Positions 54,387 to 64,000 of a stretch of DNA of 64,000 nucleotides are shown here, one piece after another (positions within the stretch are counted from its first letter, which is position 1; every line of letters begins with the position of its first letter). The stretch is from Bedellia somnulentella (taxonomy: Eukaryota > Arthropoda > Insecta > Lepidoptera > Bedelliidae). Position numbers and translations under genes: made by a program. The notes beneath the pieces were generated by a model that saw only the letters and a program-made list of their open reading frames with translations, had not been told where the DNA came from and ran no database searches. The stretch is from NCBI GenBank assembly GCA_963576735.1, contig OY755183.1, forward strand, positions 14,713,213 to 14,777,212. Reading direction: 5' to 3'.

Positions 54387-55149
54387 GGTTTGTATGTTCC
54401 TTATGGAAACAAAAACTACTCGACGGATTTTAACGAAACTTGGTACAATTATTCTTCATACTCCTGGGCAGGTTTTTGTATACTTTCCAGCAGAATAGTA
54501 AAGGGGAATTTCGGGAAATTTTGGGAAAACGGGAGAAGTTACTCCATTTTTTAAGCTTCCCTCGCGTGTGCAGCCTTAACGGTCAAAGTTACATAGAAAT
54601 CACGTATGACGGAAATATTCTACATAAAATTATCTAAAAAATATTCCGCAACAGTATATGTCTATCTTTTATGGTTGACTCACAACAACACGTGTAACTC
54701 CTGATAGCTTAGCAGTTCGGCGCATTCTGATTATATTTGTTTTCTCTTACGTTTATAATTTTCTCAATCACCCTTATTTCAAAAGTTAACATTATTACCT
54801 ACTCAATAAAAAAAGAATCATAGAAATCGGTATAGAAACACCAAAATTAATAGTCCCAACATAATAGTCGCACGCGATCAAAACCAAATCCTTAGTAATT
54901 TACAAATTACGTACTAGATGGCGCCAGTAGTTGCATCAATTAAAACCTAAAAAATAGCTTAATTTCGGAGATATTGATCTGAACCGATCATAAAAGCGCT
55001 TTCAAAATCACAAAGTAACACTACATTAAGACATGAGTGCTGTAAGTTGTAATAAAGGCGCTAATTTCATAACGCTTGAGCAGTGATTGAAGAAACCTCC
55101 AATATTTTTAAAACTACGCTACCCGTGCGAAGCGGGGCCGATCCACTAG
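54214..55149 (+). mobile_element. Helitron H1 copy
   Basis: 936 bp, TCTATACTTATAATAAATC to CGATCCACTAG. Carries the longest GTCT array of the four H1 copies (about 54335-54386). Confidence 0.9.
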
Positions 55150-55470
55150 TTATGAATATTACTATGTCAGCTTAGAAAAGCTTAACTACATCACCTCTTG
55201 TGGGTGGTAAAGTATACTGAGGTATTAAGAAACCGGTTTGATTCCTTGTACTATTCGGTTCGTCCTTTTTTATTATATCTCATATTTCATAGCTACACGA
55301 TAAGAAGATAAATAATATAAGTTTATTAATGAACATAGAACAGTTCCTTAAACATGAAAGCGATGTACTCGTAAGTACTCGTAAGTTATATTTAAACCCT
55401 ATTCCTTCATTAACGCGTGAGTCCGATTCATTGTCAGAAATTACTTAAATATTTATTATATAACCTTTTC

Positions 55471-55594
55471 ATCACCAACAACCTTTACTTTACCATCTTT
55501 TCCCTACTCAACTTTCCAAAAGTGGCTGAGAAATTTCTAATTCCTTAGCTCTGGCTACCCCTTCCTGGGATTTTTAGCCGTGAGTACATATGTA
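55471..55594 (+). mobile_element. SINE-A 3' half, 5' truncated
   Basis: CATCACCAACAACCTTTACT to TAGCCGTGAGTACATATGTA. Confidence 0.85.
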
Positions 55595-57270
55595 TAATCT
55601 TTCCACCATCGTAAGTAATCATAAGAAACATGAAAATCTACTGATGAAGCTCAGTATTCACGGAAGTTATAAGTTATTCCGCAAGAACTACTACAATCGT
55701 CTAAAAAAGTTAAATTTATCTACAATTTAGTTTTTATATTATATAAAAGAACCTAAATTTTGATTGCTTACAAAAGTTTTGCTGGGTTCAGAAACAAAAC
55801 AGATTAAAACTTAACATGTTTTCTTCTCAAAAGAAATATTTTTCTTATTTTTAAAAAGTATAATCAAACCATAGAGTCGAAACAAAAAAAGTTAGTATAA
55901 GGAACCATAGAGTTAATTCAACGCAAACTCTTTGGTACGCCAGGTGTGTGCAAAGCGGCCAGACTAGCTTCCGGGGTCTTACGTCGACTGTCAAACTGAG
56001 TGACGTTAGCCCGAGGTGCATGTGTGGTTTTTCTGACATACCCAACCCGTTCATACGTTCATTATTATTGTAAAGATTTCATTTTGAAATAGCGAATATG
56101 CAAACACAATCTCGCAGTATAAAGGCTGATTAACGGTTCCTTAGACTCCGTGAAGATCGAGGAGATAAGGTTTACATCAGTATCATGCTTCTCTTAATGA
56201 TATCTTCTATGGGAACTTTTTTAGGAATTTGTGTATGGAAAGCGCGGTAAAGCGCTTTTAGAGTTTATGTTTTAATTTATGTGCTATGAAGATAATTAGT
56301 GCATAGTTTTAACGATAAGTATCTATTTTATTCATACTTAAAATAGATTCAGACGCGAATTTTTATGTATTAGACAGTTCAGTTTACTTGAAGAGTTTTT
56401 TGACAACAATGGTGTTGGCAGTGGTAAGTCTATCCACAGTTTGCGGCTTATATGCCCTGGTGGGAGAATTTTTTTTTCTTTGCTATGTGAGGATTGATAT
56501 AATAATATTAGTAAAGTGGTTAAAAGAGAGTAAAGCTCCATTTTGAATAGTATTGTTAGTGGACAGTTCATAACCGGATAAAAAGGTTTTTAACGTGGGG
56601 TCCTAAGTGACAAGAATCATAAAAGTAATTTAAGAAGATTCATGAAGTTTTTTCAGCGTCATAATAGTAGCGATCTATATTCTCTATCTTTTCCATTAGG
56701 GATTGGCGTGGTCTTGAGGTTATAAATAAAAACAAGTACTGAAAAAATTCGTTGGCTATAACAAACAATATGTACGCCAATGAAAACTATAAGCAATCCT
56801 AAATCCGGTCACAATCGAAGCACCATAGAGTTACTGGTAATAATAGTACTAGTTTAACAGCCGATTGAAATATAAGAGACATTACGAAGACCGTGCTACG
56901 AGCTAAAACTAGAGTTTAAACTATACGCTGAGAGGATGATTCTGTGTAAGGTTATAAATGTATTTTATTTATTTTATAGTGCGAAATAAGATAGTATTTC
57001 GAATAAATGAATGAAATACAGTTTTGTCAAACTTAAGGAAGAACGAAAAAATACTTTATATATTCAAATAAAATGCAATATTTGCAAACTAATTAGTTGG
57101 TTGTCACCGAATGGTAGGATAAAATAGTTTGCTGAATTCGCAAAAGTATTTACCAGATTATCAGGGTTGTTTATAGGATTTCTTATACATCTTAGACAGT
57201 TTTGTCTACTAGAACAGATTTATCTCTTCTACCACTTTTATCCAATTTGTCCAAAAATATGATTCATCTT
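55595..57270. other. No gene recognised (1.7 kb)
   Basis: Long repeat-poor stretch. A GC-richer patch at about 55925-56050 gives short frames on the minus strand without a known domain. No splice-supported exon. Confidence 0.4.
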
Positions 57271-57595
57271 GAATACATACATACATACATGTTCTCACGC
57301 CGTTAGTTCCCATTGGGGTAGACAGAGACTATCGATCGCCACTTTGTACGATCCTGACAAACCTCTCTAGCTTCATTCACATCCATCAATCTTTTCATAC
57401 ATTCTCTTTTATTCTTCGTACTAAGCTACGGACACCTGCCTTTTTGAGTACATTTTCTATTTGATCCAAATGTGTCCTCCAAGGTCGTCCTCGACTAACA
57501 TTACCTTCCACATTGGCTCTATAGATCTCTTATACCAATTTACTGTCATCCATCCTCTCTATATGCCCAAACCATCTCAACATTCATTCTTGAAT
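57271..57595 (-). mobile_element. LINE-T copy, 5' truncated
   Basis: Antisense, from the CATACATACATACAT tail and CTCACGCCGTTAGTTCCCAT through the VRS.KNKR codons to the WFGHIERMDD segment (CCATCCTCTCTATATGCCCA). A small insertion near 57418 breaks the frame. Confidence 0.88.
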
Positions 57596-58436
57596 ACACA
57601 AATAAGATAAATCGACTAGTCCTCCACATTTATAAGTTGCAGCTAATCATCGGATTAGTTGAAGTAGTATCTCAACACAACATTGCTACTCAAATTCGCG
57701 AACCGAACTTTCCAAATCCAAACGATAAATCTTTTCTAATAACTCCCCTACGATCATCAGATTAAACTGCCTTATTCCACAATATTTTCGATACAACATA
57801 TAAGATAAACATATTGAACCATGTAGCGATTAATAACAAAAGATTAACTAGAATAAGGCTGTGCATCAGCTGCAGGTATCTTATCAAGTAAATACTGGGT
57901 CATATCTCTAGGCTATGGACGGTCAGTTGAAATTGTAGGAAGTCTGTAATAATGTACGGAGTGCGGAATAAAATGTTCTTGCTATTAATTTTGCTCGTTT
58001 AATGTTGTTTTCGTGGTTGCCTTGAACTTTCGCTGTACAGAGTTTAGTTTGAGAGGTATAACTACTGTGGTCAGTGCGAGTATTACAGTTAAACTGCGGA
58101 TTTAAGTTGGAATGTGCTTTATGCTTTATGAATCTATTAACCATGATTCGTTCACAAATTTTAAGAGGATATGACAGAATCACTGTTTTACTTTCTTTTA
58201 TTGATTTGTATTTGTAATAATGCAAAAAAGTATCGCGTCCAAAATTTAAAAGTTTCTGAAACGATATTGGCGTATTGAAATTTAAAACATATCTTTGTAG
58301 AGAGAAAAATATATATATAGGGACTATCTCATGAGATGGCACCAAATTTTTATTAAATTGGCTTTATTATATGCTACAATGTTGTTCAAGAAATAGGCAG
58401 TTAAAAACATTTCCGTATATTTTAAAAAACTAAATA
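57596..58436. other. No gene confirmed
   Basis: Contains a 140-codon open frame on the minus strand (57923-58345) with no domain, splice context or known family. Confidence 0.35.
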
Positions 58437-58692
58437 TACATACATACATACATACATATACTCACGGCTATAAATTCCTAGAAGGGGTAGCCAGAGCTAA
58501 GGAATTAGAAATCCCTCAGCCACTTTTGGAAGTTGCGGCGTGGGGAAAAGGTGGTAAAAATAAAGGTTGTTGGTGATGGGTCTCCAACCGCATCGCCCAA
58601 AAATCCCTTAAAATGCCCCAATACCGTTAGTCGCCTCTTACGTACACCCACCGGAAGACATGGGGAAGTGCTATTCTAAGCCGACACTACAC
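58437..58692 (-). mobile_element. SINE-A copy
   Basis: Full-length antisense copy flanked by CTAAATATA. Confidence 0.93.
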
Positions 58693-58712
58693 ACCTAAAT
58701 ATATAAGTGATA

Positions 58713-58785
58713 AACCCAATGACCGTACCGTAGGTGGTCCCAACTAATCATCATTACCTTTAAAGTATAGCAAGGAACGGTTGTA
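58713..58785 (-). repeat. SINE-C fragment
   Basis: GTAGGTGGTCCCAACTAATC and TTTAAAGTATAGCAAGGAAC match the unit at 59528. Confidence 0.6.
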
Positions 58786-58820
58786 ATCGAATGCATTTAA
58801 GTACACAAATTAATAACATA

Positions 58821-59064
58821 TGCATACATACATATACTCACGGCTTTAAATCCCTAGAAGGGGTAGACAGAGTTAAGGAATTAGAAAATCCTTAGCCACT
58901 TTTGGAAGTTGCATGGGGAAAAGATGGTGAAATAAAGTTTTTGGTGATGGGTCTCCAACCGCATCGCCCAAAAATCCCTTAAAAGCCCCAATACCGTTAG
59001 TCGCCTCTTACGTATACCCACCGGAAGAAATGGGGTAGTACTATTCTAAGCCTACACTACACAG
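58821..59064 (-). mobile_element. SINE-A copy
   Basis: Full-length antisense copy flanked by CAAATTAATAA (11 bp). Confidence 0.93.
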
Positions 59065-59210
59065 CAAACAAATTAATAAGTCACATATAAAATTAACACC
59101 CCTATTTTATTCCCTTAGGGGTTGAATTTCCACAATTCTCTCCTTAAGCCTAAGGTATCCCTAAAAGAAAAGTCATGCTTCTAGGTTATATAGGTTATTA
59201 GTTTCGGCTG

Positions 59211-59457
59211 CCGTGTAGTGCCGGCTTAGAATGTCGCTACCCCTTTCTACCCACGGGTGTCGTAAGAGGCGACTAAGGGTATTGGGGCTTTTTATTGGAT
59301 TTTTGGTCGATGCGGTTGGAGACCCATCACCAAAAACCTTTATATTTACCATCTTTTCCCCACTCAACTTCCAAAAGTGTCCGAGGAATTTATAATTCCT
59401 TAGCTCTGGCTACCCCTTCTAGGGAAATATAGCCGTGAGTATATGTATGTTTGTATG
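59211..59457 (+). mobile_element. SINE-A copy, CCACGGGTGTCG subtype
   Basis: Full length, flanked by TAGTTTCGGCTGC (13 bp). Confidence 0.93.
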
Positions 59458-59527
59458 TAGTTTCGGCTGCGTGTTGATTCTAAGTTAGTAAAAAAGTTTT
59501 ACCTTCTATCTATATATAGATATTTAC

Positions 59528-59650
59528 CCAATGTCCTTAGGTGGTCCCAACTAGTCACCATTACATTTGAAGTATAGCAAATAACAGTGGAAATCGAACC
59601 AGGAACCCCAGAATGACGAATCGATTATGTCATCGAGTCAGCCGACCGAC
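59528..59650 (-). mobile_element. SINE-C, tRNA-type SINE
   Basis: The minus strand shows a box-B-like GGTTCGATTTCC preceded by GACTCGATGACATAATCG and followed by a short body ending near CCTAAGGACATTGGG. It is a second tRNA-type family, unrelated to SINE-B in sequence. Confidence 0.55.
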
Positions 59651-60082
59651 ATTCATTCGATTCGCTACTACTATGTTGTATGACAAGATATTATTTACGA
59701 TAATCGTAAATGCTATTCGTTTAATATTATACTTTATGGATAACTACAACAGTATATTGGTATTGAAAGAGCTTACTTGCAATGTGTATCAGGAGTCCAT
59801 TTTAAGAAAGGGTTGTCAGAGCTATGTGATTTTGGTACTAATTATCATATTTTTTTAATTTTGGTCATTGAAAGGCACAAATAATAGTTATAATATTGTC
59901 CAGCAATTTATTGTATAGTTCGTTAGGGGTTGTCTGGCAAATAGTTGCGCCAAGAAGAAGAATGCCAGATTTGAATTCCTGTATTAAATTTAAGTTATGT
60001 AGTCTTCTTTCATGTATTTTTTTTTTGTTTCAGATTGAATACGCTTACGCAATCAAAAAGGTAATTCAAATTAAATTAATGG

Positions 60083-60262
60083 CTGTGTAGTGTCGGCTTG
60101 GAATAGCACTACCCCATTTCTAAGACCCATCACCGAGAACCTTTATTTTACCATCTATTCCCCATGCAACTTCCAAAAGTGGCTAAGGAATTTCTAATTC
60201 CTTAGCTCTGGCTACCCCTTTCTAGGGATTTATATCCGTGAGTATATGTATGTATGTATATA
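60083..60262 (+). mobile_element. SINE-A copy, internal deletion
   Basis: Head GTGTAGTGTCGGCTTGGAAT joins directly to AAGACCCATCACC, losing about 75 bp. A further head scrap lies at 60283-60320. Confidence 0.88.
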
Positions 60263-60329
60263 TGTAAATTAAATTTGTAGAGAAGCATCGGCTTAGGATA
60301 GCACTAACCATTTTCCCCGTAAACAAACA

Positions 60330-60582
60330 AAATGCTCGCGTATGATACATACATATATTTATATATACAGTAACATGTATCTATGTATATATATATATAT
60401 ATATATTTATCTATTTATGCATTATATTGTTATGAAAGTATGTACGTGGCTTTCATTATTGGTATTTATATTGATTGTTATTTATATTTTATTCTTCTAT
60501 AATATGTGAAGAGATCTAAATAATGTATATATATTAGCTCTAGGCTAAGACTATGCGCGTGGTGTCTGTGTGTGGATGTGTG

Positions 60583-60613
<31 letters not shown>

Positions 60614-60854
60614 ATGCGAGTGCATGTGTATTGAAATTAGTTCTAAGTTAGTTTTAAGTGTAAGTAGTCTTAAGGTTTGGTCAGAGCTGAAAATCGGAGC
60701 TATCTGCTTGTAGTGGATAGACCGAGCTCTGTACCATTTTGTCTTTTATTTTGCTGTTATATGCTATTGTTCGCTTTGTTAATACTTCTTTCTTATTGTT
60801 TGTTGTCATGTCACCATTTTTTTTTTGTTGTATGTGTTAAAGACAAATAAAATC

Positions 60855-60886
<32 letters not shown>
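60330..60886 (+). mobile_element. LINE 3' UTR with (ATT)n tail
   Basis: Ends GACAAATAAAATCTTTTATT followed by (ATT)n (60856-60886), typical of a lepidopteran CR1- or Jockey-like LINE 3' end. Contains (AT)n near 60379-60402 and (GT)n near 60573-60620. No coding part. Confidence 0.6.
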
Positions 60887-60887
<1 letters not shown>

Positions 60888-60984
60888 ATACTTTACGAAG
60901 CCCTAATTTGTCTGAAAGTGGTAGACGGTCGAATTAAAAATGAGTGCTCTGCCACAACTTTATTAAGACATGGCAGGAATATAA

Positions 60985-61150
60985 AATAACATAACATAAC
61001 ATAAACGTTCACGCCGTTTTATCCCCGAAGGGGTTGGCAGAGGTACCAATACTCCTGAACTCACATGGCAAGCGCCATCTAGTTTCCAGAGAAGGTACCC
61101 ACGTTTTGCTTAGACAGTGTACTCACGTGATAGGGGGCAGGCCTATCGCC
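60985..61150 (-). mobile_element. SINE-B 3' half
   Basis: (ATAAC)n tail, AAACGTTCACGCCGTTTTAT, CCCCGAAGGGGTTGGCAGAG, then to GGCAGGCCTATCGCCG where unrelated sequence starts. Confidence 0.85.
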
Positions 61151-61291
61151 GAAATAATAGAATATAAAATAATAGAATACATAATCTATGTATCCCCACA
61201 AATTACTATAGAAACAAGAGCAAACAAAAGAATTAAATCTGTTAGCGAACCCAAAGCATATCTAAATCTAACAAACTGAATATCATTACTG

Positions 61292-61325
61292 CCTATCCCA
61301 TTTGGGATTCTGGAGTGAGATAATA
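61292..61325 (+). repeat. LINE-T terminal scrap
   Basis: CTGCCTATCCCATTTGGGAT and GGAGTGAGATAATA keep the 3' hairpin pattern only. Confidence 0.4.
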
Positions 61326-61714
61326 AATTCTAACTGTGCCTTGAAAAAGCTTAATAATTATTCTATTCATACAATTTATTTATGCTCTTTGTTATTTGTT
61401 ACTCAGCAGGACCGGAGCCTTAATTTATAAATTATTCAAAGACTAATTTATTTCAACATAGCCATGGTGGTCTTAACACCGATCTTGTAAGGAAGTATAG
61501 GAATAATAATTGATTTTTCCGTACAAGAGGTAACCGCTTTTAGTAATTAGTATCATAACATCTTCCTATATAAAATAATATCACTTTAGCAACTCTCGGA
61601 ACTACACAGAGACGACAAACATATTATTTTTAGCAAAGACTAAAAATAGGTGTATGAAAAGATATATGACATGTTAACAACTTATTACATTGTTTGCTTG
61701 TTATTCTAAGTATC

Positions 61715-61787
61715 ACATTACATCACGATGTGTTCAGTGTACGCACGTGATAGACATAACGCTAAAATATTATAATACACTGTCAAA
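61715..61787 (-). repeat. SINE-B scrap
   Basis: CATCACGATGTGTTCAGTGT, ACGCACGTGATAGAC and AATACACTGTC in SINE-B order. Confidence 0.45.
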
Positions 61788-61850
61788 AGTACATACATAT
61801 ATATTCTCACGCCGTTAGTTCCCATTGGGGTAGGCAGAGACTATCGAAAA
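61788..61850 (-). mobile_element. LINE-T 3' end
   Basis: CATACATATATATTCTCACG, CCGTTAGTTCCCATTGGGGT, AGGCAGAGACTATCG; about 60 bp. Confidence 0.8.
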
Positions 61851-62371
61851 AAGTTTACTAATTTAAAATAATTTAAAGCTTAAGTTTACTGTCAAAAGTT
61901 TCGATCTTTAATTATCTTACAGCCGGTTTCACATCTGAGCATTCTAGCTCTAATCAGTTGAGTTTTTATCAAACTCTAAGTAAGCACTTAAGTTTAAGGT
62001 GTTTCACAAAACAAACACTGCTCGCTGCTATTATGTGATCAACAAAGCATTTACTTATGATTTTAATCAAAATCTATGAACGTTTCAATTTACCTACAAA
62101 AACCGGTAATACCGATGAAGTTATATTTCATTAATTATATTTTATATTAATTAGCAAATTTGTATCTACAAACTTGATTCAATAATATTTCATTAGTAGT
62201 TACATTTATTATGAGGTTTTGAGACCATTTAATTAAATAAAAAACAGAAATAAACAAACAATAAAACTTGGCAACGGAACGTACATACACTAAACAAATT
62301 ATTGTTATCAAACGTCAATCAAAATAAAATTATATTATAATGAAAATGAAATTTAAGCTTGTTTTGATCGG

Positions 62372-62379
62372 TATCGATA
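62372..62379. promoter_or_regulatory. DRE-like TATCGATA motif
   Basis: Exact palindrome TATCGATA about 100 bp upstream of the Myb/SANT-like start codon. In Drosophila this is the DREF site of housekeeping promoters. Confidence 0.45.
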
Positions 62380-62475
62380 GTTCATGCTTGCTGTAAATGA
62401 GGAAAGATAGTTACGGAGTTACGTGTAATCTTTCGTGGTTAAGTTATTAAGTAACACCTAGCAGGGGGACTAGAC

Positions 62476-63845
62476 ATGGAAAAAGAATTAAAAAAAAGGT
62501 CTCCCAACTACACCCTCGAGGAGAAAGAAAATCTCCTCTCAATCGCAGAAAAGTGAGTAGAACCTTCTATGTATGACTTAAATATATTTTTATCTTATAA
62601 ACTTTTTGGTTTGGATGGTGAGTCAGGGTTCATGTTACAGATACAATGGTGTCATTGAGTGCAAAAAGACTGGGGCATATTTTATACATAGAAAGAAGGA
62701 ATCCTGGACATCTATTACAAAACAATATAATAGCGTGTGCACGTCGGGACCACGGTGAGAATGTGAGTTAGAAAATTATGATTATTATATTAGAATATCA
62801 GTAAATAATTATTTAAATACTTCCATAACTTAAATATTCAGTAATAAAATGCGTATTCCGGCTGTTATAAAAATATTTAGTTAGTTTTATAGTTTATTGA
62901 CTGACATCATTGACACCTTCAATCTTTTGCTGTTTTTGTAACTGGACAATGCGAAGCGAATTAAATTAACGAATGATATTAAATAAATTATTGATGGTAA
63001 ATGAATTAATATTTATTTTCAGAAACAAAAGTATATCAATGAGATACTGATAGAACACAATTCTCAATCAGTTGATGAGGTCAATGAAAATGTAAGTTAA
63101 ACTTTTTATTTTATACATACATATATACTCACGGCTATAAATCCCTGAAAGGGGTAGCCAGAGCTAAGGAATTAGAAATTCCTCAGCCACTTTTTGAAGT
63201 TGCGTGGGGAATTGATGGTGAAATAAAGGTTCTTGGTGATAGGTCTCCAACTGCAACACCCAAAAATCCCTTTTAAGCCCCAATACTGTTAGTCGCCTCA
63301 TACATACACCCACAGGAAGAAATGGGGTAGTATTATTCTAAGCCAACACTACACAGCTAATTAATTTATTTATTTTATGCATAAACTATAACACAATATT
63401 AAGTGCCTTTTTACCAAACTGAACATGGTAGGGTTATGATTTTAGAGTGTAGGTTGTATGTGTATGTATATTTCTTGGTGGCGACACCCATTGTCCCCTT
63501 TTCACAAAAGAGTGTCTTGATTGCAAGAGTGACAATATACATTATTTCCTGGAATTCCTCTCATAATTACTGTTCAATTAAGGGAAGGAAAATTTAGTTT
63601 TCATGCACAAAAAAGTCTAATAATTCCTCTCATAATCATAACACATGAATATAAAACATTTAAAAATGTGGGAAGATGGTCTCTTTTCTCTTTAGGTTTT
63701 AAAATTTATATTAACTATTAAGCTTGATTTACAGATAGCTATGGAAAAAAACAAAGATGTAATCATAATCGAGGAATCGCATGAAGAGTTTGAAACAGAT
63801 TCTATTACATATGAAAATAAAATTAAAGACCTGAAGAAAAAATGA
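62476..63845 (+). CDS. Myb/SANT-like (zeste-type) DNA-binding protein, four exons
   Basis: Predicted exons: 62476-62552, 62641-62754, 63023-63091, 63735-63845, with GT/AG borders (AA-GTGAGT, TTACAG-ATAC, CG-GTGAGA, TTTTCAG-AAAC, AAT-GTAAGT, TTTACAG-ATAG). Exons 1-2 encode MEKELKKRSPNYTLEEKENL, then LSIAEKYNGVIECKKTGAY and KKESWTSITKQYNSVCTSGP. This fits the Myb/SANT-like domain of zeste-type regulators, with the usual E.E...L......Y...IE.KKT spacing and a Trp in helix 2. Exons 3-4 encode an acidic C-terminus (IIIEESHEEFETDS) ending in KIKDLKKK. Exon 2 ends in phase 2 but exon 3 is open only in phase 0, and the last ~20 residues of the domain (third helix) are missing. So an exon is lost or unseen, or the gene is dead. 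A SINE-A lies in intron 3. Poly(A) signals follow. Confidence 0.65.
63113..63356 (-). mobile_element. SINE-A copy in intron 3 of the Myb/SANT-like gene
   Basis: Full-length, antisense to the gene, flanked by TTATTTTAT. Confidence 0.92.
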
Positions 63846-63904
63846 TATAGATATAGATTATAATTAAACTTGGTTGTTGTTAAATAATTTTATGTACCTA
63901 TTTT

Positions 63905-63920
63905 AATAAAACAAAATAAA
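63905..63920 (+). terminator. Poly(A) signals of the Myb/SANT-like gene
   Basis: Two AATAAA hexamers at 63905-63910 and 63915-63920, about 60 nt after the stop. Confidence 0.6.
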
Positions 63921-64000
63921 TCGGATCATTTTTTTATTTTCATATAAGTTGCATCAAAATACAAATAAACAATTGCTCAGAAATGATTGCTGAACATTGA

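Noticed and set aside
54183..54637. Plus-strand frames rich in CLSV repeats
   Set aside because: Translation of the (GTCT)n microsatellite inside Helitron H1, not a protein.
57923..58345. 140-codon minus-strand frame
   Set aside because: A faint likeness to the C-terminal part of LINE reverse transcriptase (CERIMVNR, NPQF) was considered, but spacing and later motifs do not follow; no splice or poly(A) context.

Overview
This is AT-rich nuclear DNA from an insect, almost certainly a moth or butterfly. The evidence is the class of repeats: tRNA-headed SINEs carrying the core block common in lepidopteran SINEs, two Helitron families ending in CTAG, and LINE tails of lepidopteran type. There are no operons or ribosome binding sites. 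The window is mostly transposable-element remnants with a few host-gene pieces. Family names used here (SINE-A, SINE-B, SINE-C, LINE-T, H1, H2, TRE) are my own labels, not database names.

Host-like genes. (1) 3581-4819 (-) encodes a roughly 412-residue cytosolic protein with about 85 cysteines in four tandem ~84-residue double modules. It has a textbook core promoter (TATA near 5654-5660, initiator near 5628-5632), a noncoding first exon (5540-5630) and a 5' UTR intron, and may be a giant metallothionein-like protein. (2) 62476-63845 (+) is a four-exon Myb/SANT-like (zeste-type) gene whose exons 2 and 3 do not join in frame. (3) 45486-45770 (+) looks like the last exon of an unidentified single-pass membrane protein gene.

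Mobile DNA. SINE-A (~240 bp) occurs in about 40 copies throughout, on both strands. SINE-B is tRNA-derived (~360 bp, about 11 copies or pieces). LINE-T is a YADD reverse transcriptase LINE, always 5' truncated, in about 17 pieces; the best are 13595-14445 and 31112-32103. All three families end in the same small hairpin followed by a GCGTGA-type motif and a TATG- or TTATG-type tail, which suggests shared retrotransposition machinery. Other elements are Helitrons H1 (11821-12795, 29933-30902, 48650-51662, 54214-55149) and H2 (9726-11794, 26983-27896), a 3-kb hAT-type element with 8-bp target duplications (21051-24064), a long-TIR element carrying a CXC cysteine-domain ORF (9892-11247), a Penelope GIY-YIG fragment (44540-45172), LINE 3' ends and several MITEs.

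The least familiar system is TRE. It is a foldback element with a tRNA-like tail, found as four copies with target duplications (8233-8330, 38449-38856, 48891-50987, 52290-52768) plus one decayed piece near 22.5 kb. Its copies share constant outer ends, 12-15 bp target duplications and inverted or direct internal tRNA-like segments. One copy lies inside Helitron H1 and itself contains a PIF1-helicase-bearing, Helentron-like insertion.
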